Shown here piece after piece: positions 1-4,818 of a stretch of DNA of 7,173 bases (the first letter of the stretch is position 1; each line of letters opens with the position of its first letter). Both the position numbers and the translations under genes were made by a program. The DNA lies in assembly GCA_020720965.1 (NCBI GenBank), contig DYNS01000153.1, positions 1-7,173 of the forward strand, written 5' to 3'. Source of the DNA: Anaerolinea sp. (GTDB taxonomy: Bacteria; Chloroflexota; Anaerolineae; Anaerolineales; Villigracilaceae). The notes under the pieces are model-generated. The model was not told the origin of the DNA. It made no database searches and worked only from the letters and a program-made list of their open reading frames with translations.

Positions 1-8
1 TTGGCTAA
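1..8 (+). CDS. Possible last codons of an upstream flagellar gene
   Basis: The first bases contain a TAA at 6-8 preceded by a Gly codon. That TAA is also the start of the TAAGGA ribosome binding site of the next gene. The same arrangement, with the stop codon inside the next gene's binding site, occurs at the flgN-flgK and flgK-flgL junctions in this window, so an upstream gene ending here is plausible. Eight bases give no protein evidence. Identity is unknown; another rod gene of the FlgF/FlgG type would be the usual neighbour. Confidence 0.25.
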
Positions 9-22
9 GGAAAAATCATGCC
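3..22 (+). promoter_or_regulatory. Small hairpin with GGA loop over the flgG ribosome binding site
   Basis: GGC at 3-5 can pair with GCC at 20-22. The loop between them holds the ribosome binding site AAGGA (7-11) and the first bases of the ATG at 18. The stem is only 3 bp and may be chance. It is listed because the same GGC(A)...(T)GCC bracket around a GGA recurs at flgK and csrA, and GGA in a hairpin loop is the classic CsrA target. Confidence 0.2.
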
Positions 23-761
23 CTCCTCCCTCTTTCACACCCTGCACATCTCCCGCCAAGACCTCCTCAGCCGCATGGCAGATTTAGACCTGACCAGCCA
101 CAACCTCGCCAACATCAACACCGCCGGTTACAAAGCCACCCGCTCCAACTTTCAGGAACTGCTGCAAGGGCAGTTTAAGGAAGGCGACCTGCTCGCCAAT
201 ACCCAAATGCTCACCACCCAGGGTAGCCTCGCCGCTTCAGAAAACCCGTTGGATTGGGCAATCCTCGGCGAGGGATTCTTTCCCCTGCTTTTACCCAACG
301 GCGAAACCGCCTACACCCGCAGCGGTCAATTTCAGTTGGATGCCAGCGGGCAACTGGTGAACCCCAACGGCTATCCCCTGGTTTGGGAGGGAGAAATTCC
401 GGCGGATGTCTCCCAAATCAGCATTACCTCCGCCGGAGCCATCACCGCCCAACTGGCAGATGGCTCCACCCAGAACCTGGGAACCGTTTCTCTGGCGCGT
501 TTCTCCAACCCCAGCGGGCTTGCCAGCCAGGGAGATAACACCTGGCTGGCAACCGACCTCTCCGGCGAAGCCCAAATCGGCACCCCCGGCGCGGAGGGTT
601 TTGGCGCTCTGCAACCCTATTACGTGGAGCAATCCAACGTCCAACTCTCGCAGGAACTCAGCCACCTCGTCACCCTGCAACACGCCTTCACCATGTCCAT
701 CCGCGCCTTTCAGCAAACCGATGAAATGCTCGCCCTGGCAATTCACATGCGAAAAGCATAA
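18..761 (+). CDS. flgG: Flagellar basal-body rod protein, FlgG-like
   Basis: Structural protein of the flagellar rod, exported by the flagellar type III system and assembled outside the membrane. The 247 residues fit the family (about 250-260). The N-terminal rod motif NLANINTAGYKATRSNF is at residues 29-45. The middle carries LDWAILGEGFF (78-88), AYTRSGQF (98-105) and LARFSNPSGLASQGDN (159-174), all close to FlgG. GTPGAEGFG (188-196) and EQSNV (204-208) lead into the C-terminal helix ending in the TDEMLA segment (234-239). ATG 18 is supported by AAGGA at 7-11. FlgF is the main alternative, but the middle segment resembles FlgG more. No ring genes or flgJ follow; flgM starts 63 bases later. 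There is no signal peptide, as expected for this export route. Confidence 0.85.
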   Translation: MPSSLFHTLHISRQDLLSRMADLDLTSHNLANINTAGYKATRSNFQELLQGQFKEGDLLANTQMLTTQGSLAASENPLDWAILGEGFFPLLLPNGETAYTRSGQFQLDASGQLVNPNGYPLVWEGEIPADVSQISITSAGAITAQLADGSTQNLGTVSLARFSNPSGLASQGDNTWLATDLSGEAQIGTPGAEGFGALQPYYVEQSNVQLSQELSHLVTLQHAFTMSIRAFQQTDEMLALAIHMRKA

Positions 762-824
762 GGTTTTTGCCTCGCCTGCCGATACTAAAAGGTGAACCAA
801 TTCCCTGCCAGAGGAGCGCACCCT

Positions 825-1109
825 ATGAAAATCGAAAACAACGGCATCCATCCCCTCAACACCCCCCGACCCACCTCCGCCAGCCCTGCCAGTCGGGCAA
901 GCCACGCCGTCCCCCGCCCAGAGCAAGACGAAGCCCAAATTCACGAAGATGCCCGTTTGCTGGCAAAAGCCCGTCAGCAGCTCAACCAACAGCCCGAAGC
1001 GCAAGCCGCCCGCCTGGAAGCCCTGCAAAAACAAATCGAAAGCGGCGACTACACCATCGCTCTCGGCGACCTGGCACGCAAACTCGCTGCCCAATACTAC
1101 TCAGGCTAA
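825..1109 (+). CDS. flgM: Anti-sigma-28 factor FlgM
   Basis: FlgM binds and holds inactive the flagellar sigma factor (sigma-28, FliA/SigD) until the hook is finished, then leaves the cell through the export channel. The 94-residue protein has the family layout. It opens with MKIENNGIHP, like the MKI start of Gram-positive FlgM proteins. A Pro/Ser/Ala-rich, probably disordered, stretch runs to about residue 35. The sigma-binding C-terminal half is at about 36-91, with DARLLAKARQQL (42-53), RLEALQKQIESGDYTI (63-78) and LARKLA (83-88). The G-x-Y followed by an LARKL helix is the family signature. ATG 825 is chosen because GAGGAG (811-816) sits 8 bases upstream. A GTG at 792 would add 11 unrelated residues and lacks a good binding site. 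It lies between flgG and flgN, the usual neighbourhood. Confidence 0.88.
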   Translation: MKIENNGIHPLNTPRPTSASPASRASHAVPRPEQDEAQIHEDARLLAKARQQLNQQPEAQAARLEALQKQIESGDYTIALGDLARKLAAQYYSG

Positions 1110-1112
1110 ACC

Positions 1113-1625
1113 ATGCCCACCGACCCCCTCCACCTCCCCTGCCAGCAATTGGAAGAAGCCCTTGTGCGTCAATTTCGCCTTTTGCAAGAGTTTTACGCCC
1201 TCTCGCAAAAGGAACGCCAAGCCCTGCTGCATAACCCAGACCAAACCCTGCGCCTGGTGGAAGAAAAAGAAGCCCTGTTAGACGGTATGAGCCTGCTGGA
1301 AGACAAAAATCGCCGCCTCACCCAGGAAATCTCTCTCACCCTGCGCCTGCCCGGCGAAGAAACCTCCCTGCAAGCCATCCTCCCGCACCTGCCCCCCACC
1401 CAGGCAGACCGGCTTCGCAATCTTTCTCAGGGCATTACCAGCCTGGCGAGCCAGGCAAAAGAACTCAACCGCGCCAATCACGCCCTTGCCCTCTCCCGAC
1501 TGGAATGGCTGCAAGCCACCCAAACCTTCCTCGTCAGCATCTTTCAACCGGCAGGCTACCCAGACCCCAAACAAGCCGCCCGCCACCAAAACGCGCCCGG
1601 CTTGGGCGTGGAATTTAAGGCATAA
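1113..1625 (+). CDS. flgN: FlgN-type export chaperone for FlgK and FlgL
   Basis: FlgN is a small cytoplasmic helical chaperone that binds the C-terminal ends of FlgK and FlgL and brings them to the export gate. The sequence is weakly conserved as in all FlgN proteins, but the pattern fits: a first long helix (about 10-40, LEEALVRQFRLLQEFYAL), the recurrent LVEEKEALLDGM (48-59) heptad segment, further helices at 60-80 and 97-140 including LASQAKELNRANHAL (111-125), and a loose tail with FQPAGYPDP and a final GLGVEFKA. It has 170 residues, in the normal range. It begins 3 bases after the flgM stop with only a weak CAGG (1102-1105) upstream, so translation is probably coupled to flgM. The position directly before flgK supports the call as much as the sequence does. 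Confidence 0.82.
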   Translation: MPTDPLHLPCQQLEEALVRQFRLLQEFYALSQKERQALLHNPDQTLRLVEEKEALLDGMSLLEDKNRRLTQEISLTLRLPGEETSLQAILPHLPPTQADRLRNLSQGITSLASQAKELNRANHALALSRLEWLQATQTFLVSIFQPAGYPDPKQAARHQNAPGLGVEFKA

Positions 1626-1637
1626 GGAATTTTTGCC
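1619..1637 (+). promoter_or_regulatory. GGCA/TGCC hairpin with GGA loop over the flgK ribosome binding site
   Basis: GGCA at 1619-1622 can pair with TGCC at 1634-1637, directly before the ATG of flgK. The 11-base loop contains the flgN stop codon (1623-1625) and the ribosome binding site AAGGAA (1624-1629). The layout is like a CsrA binding site, where the protein grips a GGA in a hairpin loop and blocks ribosome entry. The 4-bp stem is weak, so function is inferred. Confidence 0.3.
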
Positions 1638-3038
1638 ATGCCCACCCTTACCTCCGGCATCTCCATTGCATTGCAAGCCGTTCTCGCCCACTCCCAGGCG
1701 CTGGAAGTGACCGAGCACAATGTGGCAAACGCCAGCACTCCCGGCTACCGCCGCCAATCCCTGCTGCTCACCGCTTCGGTTCCCACCTCCGCCAACAGCG
1801 CAGAAAACGGCATCGGCGCGGGGCAGCGCGGCGGCGGGGTAACGGTGCAGCGCATTCAACGCTTTAACCTGGCATTTTTCGATTCTCGCTACCGCTCTGT
1901 CTCTGCCGAGCAGCAAAACTGGCAAGCCCAAACCCAAATTTTGACCCAACTGGAACCTCTGATGGCGGAAGCAGGCGAAGATGGCTTACTGAACCATCTC
2001 AATCAATTTTGGGCAGGCTGGGATGCCCTCGCCGCCGACCCCACCGACCTGAACCTGCGTTCCGTTCTTCTGACGGATGCCAACGCCCTGGCATTGGGCT
2101 TTAACCGCCGCGCCACCCAACTGACGGTGCTGAGTCAGGAGCAAAACCAGGCGGTTGCCAGCCAGGTGGAGCAGATTAACAACCTGGCTGGGCAAGTTGC
2201 CCACCTGAACGGAGAAATCTCGCGGGTTTTGGCGGCAGGCGAACAACCCAACGACCTGATGGACAAGCGTGACCTGGCTTTAGACCAACTGGCAGAGTTG
2301 GGCGGGGCAGTCTCTTTTGAGCAAAAAAATGGCGAAAGCCTCGTCTCACTGGGAGGTCATGCCCTCGTCATCGGTCACGATGCCCTGCGGCTGGAAACCC
2401 GCCCCCTCCCCTCCGCCAGCGGTATAGACGGGGTGTACTGGTCAGACGGGCAGGCGCTTTCTTTGGCGGCGGGCAGCCTGAAGGGCGTTTTGCAGGTACG
2501 CGATTCGGTTTTGCCTGCCCAGTTAAACGGCTTAAACACCCTCGCCGCCGAACTTGCCTCCCAGGTCAATGCCGTTCACAGCGCCGGTTATGGCTTGGCA
2601 AACGAAACCGGCTTGCCCTTTTTTGTTGGCTCGGATGCTGCCAGCCTGAAGGTGAACAGCGCCCTCACCGCCTCCAGCCTCGCGGCTGCCAGCGCCCTGA
2701 ACCAACCTGGCAACAACCTGCAAGCCGCTCAACTATCCGCGTTACGCACCCAAAAGAGCCTGAGCGCCGGAACTGCCAGCCTCAACGAGTTTTACCTGGC
2801 TCAAATCACCGCTTTGGGAGCGCAAACCAGCCAGGCAGCCCAACACAATGCCCAGCAAAGCCTGGTGCGCCAAGCCCTAGGCGACCAGCGCGAAGCGGCA
2901 GTGGGCGTAAACCTAGATGAAGAAGCCGCCAACATGGCAAAAGCCCAAAAAGCCTACCAGGCGGCAGCCCGCCTGATGACCGCCTATGACGACCTGCTCG
3001 ACACGGTGATTAACCGTATGGGCATGGTGGGACGATAA
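1638..3038 (+). CDS. flgK: Flagellar hook-associated protein FlgK (HAP1)
   Basis: FlgK forms the first of two junction rings between the hook and the filament. Residues 28-37 (NVANASTPGY) are the rod/hook-family N-terminal motif, followed by the long helical FlgK region: YRSVSAEQQNWQ (85-96), LNQFWAGWDALAADPTD (121-137) and NDLMDKRDLALDQLAEL (205-221), which are FlgK hallmarks. The C-terminal end GVNLDEEAANMAKAQKAYQA (423-442) and LLDTVINRMG (453-462) is the polymerising helix that pairs with the N-terminal one. It has 466 residues, shorter than in enteric bacteria (about 547) or Bacillus (about 507); the shortening falls in the variable middle. ATG 1638 has AAGGAA 8 bases upstream. The flgN stop lies inside that site and flgL follows after 10 bases. 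Confidence 0.95.
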   Translation: MPTLTSGISIALQAVLAHSQALEVTEHNVANASTPGYRRQSLLLTASVPTSANSAENGIGAGQRGGGVTVQRIQRFNLAFFDSRYRSVSAEQQNWQAQTQILTQLEPLMAEAGEDGLLNHLNQFWAGWDALAADPTDLNLRSVLLTDANALALGFNRRATQLTVLSQEQNQAVASQVEQINNLAGQVAHLNGEISRVLAAGEQPNDLMDKRDLALDQLAELGGAVSFEQKNGESLVSLGGHALVIGHDALRLETRPLPSASGIDGVYWSDGQALSLAAGSLKGVLQVRDSVLPAQLNGLNTLAAELASQVNAVHSAGYGLANETGLPFFVGSDAASLKVNSALTASSLAAASALNQPGNNLQAAQLSALRTQKSLSAGTASLNEFYLAQITALGAQTSQAAQHNAQQSLVRQALGDQREAAVGVNLDEEAANMAKAQKAYQAAARLMTAYDDLLDTVINRMGMVGR

Positions 3039-3050
3039 GGAGCCTTTTAT
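3036..3050 (+). promoter_or_regulatory. flgK stop and flgL ribosome binding site overlap (TAAGGAG)
   Basis: TAAGGAG at 3036-3042 contains both the flgK stop codon and the flgL ribosome binding site, 6 bases before ATG 3049. AT at 3035-3036 and AAG at 3037-3039 can pair imperfectly with CTT (3044-3046) and AT (3049-3050), which would cover the site and start codon. A terminating ribosome on flgK would keep it open, so this junction looks built for coupled translation. Confidence 0.4.
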
Positions 3051-4008
3051 GCGCGTAACCCAAAATCTCATCACCCAAAACGCCATCCGCCATATTTCGG
3101 AGAATTTGGAGAGAGTGACCGATACCCGCCAAAAAACCGCCAGCGGCAAACGGTTTCAGCGCATCTCCGAAGACCCTGCCCGCGCCTCGCGCAGTCTGAG
3201 CCTGCGCTCCAACCTGCGGGTTTTGCAATCCTACGCCGAAACGGTTCAGAGCGCGGAAAACTGGCTCACCGCCAACGAAAACGCCCTGGCGCAGTTGGAC
3301 GAGATAGGCATCCGCGCCAACGACCTGATTTTGCAAGGGCTAAACGACACCCTCTCCGGCGCGGAACGCGCCAACGCCCTCGGCGCGGAGATGCAAAACC
3401 TGCTTGCCCAGGCAGTGAGTTTGGGCAACGAAACCCTTAACGGGCATTCTCTTTTTGCGGGTAGCCAAATTAATAGCCCCGCCTTCTCCCTTCAGGATGC
3501 TGCCTTGCCCCTGTTGGATTACGCCGGAAATCCCTTTACCCCGCAAGAGATTAGCTACCTCGGCGACTCCTTCGCCATGCCCCGCAACATCAGCCCAGAC
3601 CAGACCCTCACCATCAACCTGCGCGGCGACCAGGTGATGGGCGAATTTTTGCAAAGCATCAACCTTGCCTCCAACGCCCTGCGCCAAAATCACATTCACA
3701 ACACCGGCGACCCGCTCACCGACCCGTTTACTTTGCAGTCTGCCCTCGGTAGGTTAAAATCGGCGACAGAAACACTCAACGCGCACCGCACCATCAACGG
3801 CGCGCGCCTGCGTCAGACCGAGAGCGCCGCCAATTTTTTAGAGACGATTCAGGTAGAATCCAAAAGCCTGCTTTCCCAAAATGAAGATGTAAACTTGGCG
3901 GAAAGCGTTGCCCTGCTCGCCAACCAGGAGACAACCTACCAGGCGGCGCTGGAAGTGAGCCAGAGAGCCATTTCTGCCCTCAGCCTGTTCGACTACCTGC
4001 GCTCTTAA
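3049..4008 (+). CDS. flgL: Flagellar hook-associated protein FlgL (HAP3)
   Basis: FlgL forms the second junction ring, the base on which flagellin polymerises. It belongs to the flagellin family. The N-terminal domain starts MRVTQNLITQNAIRHI and continues with KTASGKRFQRISEDPARA (29-46), the FlgL counterpart of the flagellin SSGxRI..AxDDPA motif. SAENWLTANENALAQLDEI (68-86) and LFAGSQINSPAF (135-146) are typical of FlgL. The latter marks the start of the short variable middle. The C-terminal helix has NLAESVALLANQETTYQAAL followed by SLFDYL near the end, as in FlgL, where flagellin would have QAN and LL endings. It has 319 residues, a usual FlgL length. The start has the overlapping TAAGGAG site 6 bases upstream. 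True flagellin is excluded by the gene order and the FAGSQ motif. Confidence 0.93.
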   Translation: MRVTQNLITQNAIRHISENLERVTDTRQKTASGKRFQRISEDPARASRSLSLRSNLRVLQSYAETVQSAENWLTANENALAQLDEIGIRANDLILQGLNDTLSGAERANALGAEMQNLLAQAVSLGNETLNGHSLFAGSQINSPAFSLQDAALPLLDYAGNPFTPQEISYLGDSFAMPRNISPDQTLTINLRGDQVMGEFLQSINLASNALRQNHIHNTGDPLTDPFTLQSALGRLKSATETLNAHRTINGARLRQTESAANFLETIQVESKSLLSQNEDVNLAESVALLANQETTYQAALEVSQRAISALSLFDYLRS

Positions 4009-4015
4009 CCCCACT

Positions 4016-4035
4016 GGCACAAAAAGGAGCCTGCC
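4016..4035 (+). promoter_or_regulatory. GGCA/TGCC hairpin with GGA loop over the csrA ribosome binding site
   Basis: GGCA at 4016-4019 can pair with TGCC at 4032-4035, leaving a 12-base loop that holds AAAAAGGAG (4021-4029), the csrA ribosome binding site. CsrA in other bacteria represses its own translation by binding GGA in such loops. The stem is only 4 bp, so this is a candidate rather than a shown site. It repeats the stem sequence found before flgK. Confidence 0.3.
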
Positions 4036-4037
4036 CC

Positions 4038-4313
4038 ATGCTCGTCCTCGCCCGCAAAGCCAACGAAAGCATTCACATTGGCGACTCTATCGAAGTGACC
4101 ATCCTCGCCATCGAAGGCGACCGGGTAAAAATTGGCATCCGTGCCCCGCGCGAAGCCCTCATCTTGCGCGGAGAAATTTTTGAAGCCGCCCAGGAGCAAG
4201 CCCAAATTCAACAAAGGTTGGCAGAACAAAAAGAAACCCCCAACCTGGAAACCCTGCGCCAACTCCTCGCCGCCGAAACGCAACCCCAACCTCAGGAGAC
4301 CTCCCGCCCATGA
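4038..4313 (+). CDS. csrA: Carbon storage regulator CsrA, RNA-binding translational regulator
   Basis: CsrA is a small dimeric protein that binds GGA motifs in mRNA leaders, often blocking translation; in flagellated Gram-positive bacteria it limits flagellin synthesis. The start MLVLARKANESIHIGDSIEV and the core VKIGIRAPREALILR are canonical. Key RNA-binding positions are present: Leu4, Arg6 and Arg44. Position 45, usually acidic (R-E-E), is Gly here. It has 91 residues against 61 in E. coli and 74 in Bacillus, with a Gln/Glu-rich tail from about 52 that could form the helix used by the antagonist FliW in Gram-positive CsrA. No fliW lies between flgL and csrA, although that is its usual place. 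ATG 4038 has AAGGAG 8 bases upstream. Its stop overlaps the next gene. Confidence 0.95.
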   Translation: MLVLARKANESIHIGDSIEVTILAIEGDRVKIGIRAPREALILRGEIFEAAQEQAQIQQRLAEQKETPNLETLRQLLAAETQPQPQETSRP

Positions 4314-4774
4314 AGCTTGCCACCCTCTGTTACGTTCAGCGTGGCAACCAGGTTCTGATGCTGCACCGCATCAAAAAAGCGAATGACATTCACCAGGGAA
4401 AATGGAACGGCTTGGGCGGAAAATTGGAGCCGGGCGAATCGCCGGAGCGCTGCGTCATCCGCGAGGTGAGAGAAGAATCCGGGCTGGAGATTTCCCAACC
4501 CCAATACCGGGGGCTGCTCGTCTTTGTGGATTTTAAGGAGGAAGACTGGTACGTTTGGGTTTACACCGCCTCCCGGTTTGCAGGCGAACTGACCGAATCG
4601 GCGGAGGGCGCGTTGGCATGGGTGGATGCAGACAAAATAACTTCCCTGCCGCTGTGGGAATCGGACCATGTATTTTTGCCCTGGCTGCAACAGCCTGGCG
4701 TTTTTTCGGCGCGGTTTGTATACCGGGGTGAAACCATGCAAAGTTACGAAGTCTCTTTTTACCCCCCGCCTTAG
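4310..4774 (+). CDS. NUDIX hydrolase, MutT/MTH1-like (probable 8-oxo-dGTP diphosphatase)
   Basis: Predicted to hydrolyse nucleoside diphosphate-linked compounds, most likely oxidised purine dNTPs, removing them from the DNA precursor pool. A complete NUDIX box (G-x5-E-x7-REUxEExGU) lies at residues 37-59, with Gly37, Glu43, Arg51-Glu52, Glu55-Glu56 and Gly58, the metal-binding core. The preceding KWNGLGGK (31-38) matches the MTH1-type subgroup that acts on 8-oxo-dGTP; substrate is inferred from this. It has 154 residues, normal for a single-domain enzyme. The ATG overlaps the csrA stop (ATGA, 4310-4313), so the two are probably translated together. A site AGGAG (4294-4298) lies 11 bases upstream, slightly far. 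It is an unusual partner for csrA and may simply be the last gene of the operon. Confidence 0.88.
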   Translation: MKLATLCYVQRGNQVLMLHRIKKANDIHQGKWNGLGGKLEPGESPERCVIREVREESGLEISQPQYRGLLVFVDFKEEDWYVWVYTASRFAGELTESAEGALAWVDADKITSLPLWESDHVFLPWLQQPGVFSARFVYRGETMQSYEVSFYPPP

Positions 4775-4797
4775 CCAAATATCCGTCCGCAGGCGGG
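4765..4797 (+). terminator. GC-rich inverted repeat after the NUDIX gene, possible terminator
   Basis: CCCGCCT (4765-4771) pairs perfectly with AGGCGGG (4791-4797) over 7 bp, with a 19-base loop. It covers the NUDIX stop codon and sits just before the coaBC promoter box, where the flagellar transcript would be expected to end. No run of T follows, so it is not a textbook Rho-independent terminator; it could slow polymerase or merely protect the 3' end. Confidence 0.35.
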
Positions 4798-4804
4798 TTG
4801 GCAG

Positions 4805-4810
4805 TATAAT
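4805..4810 (+). promoter_or_regulatory. Perfect TATAAT -10 box for coaBC, likely leaderless transcript
   Basis: TATAAT at 4805-4810 matches the housekeeping -10 consensus exactly and lies 8 bases before ATG 4819. Transcription from it would start at about 4816-4819, at or next to the start codon. No ribosome binding site precedes the ATG, which agrees with a leaderless message. No good -35 element is seen at the usual 16-18 base spacing, and there is no extended -10 TG. Confidence 0.55.
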
Positions 4811-4818
4811 CGGGTGTC

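Noticed and set aside
786..814. Possible sigma-28 promoter before flgM (TAAA, then GCCAGAGG)
   Set aside because: The gap is 17 bases instead of about 15 and the second half matches GCCGATAA poorly.
792..824. GTG start at 792 for FlgM
   Set aside because: The extra 11 residues do not resemble FlgM, while ATG 825 has GAGGAG at the right distance and the typical MKI start.
291..1094. Long open frame on the - strand across flgG and flgM (267 codons)
   Set aside because: It crosses two well-supported genes, has no family resemblance, and long antisense frames are expected opposite C-rich coding sequence. The same applies to the - strand frames at 1278-1949 and 5071-5721.
767..1234. Open frame on the + strand overlapping flgM in another frame
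   Set aside because: The predicted protein is Arg/Pro/Ser-rich low-complexity sequence, and FlgM is clearly encoded in the competing frame with a proper ribosome binding site.
4798..4803. TTGGCA as a -35 box for coaBC
   Set aside because: It is only one base from TATAAT, far too close to act with it.
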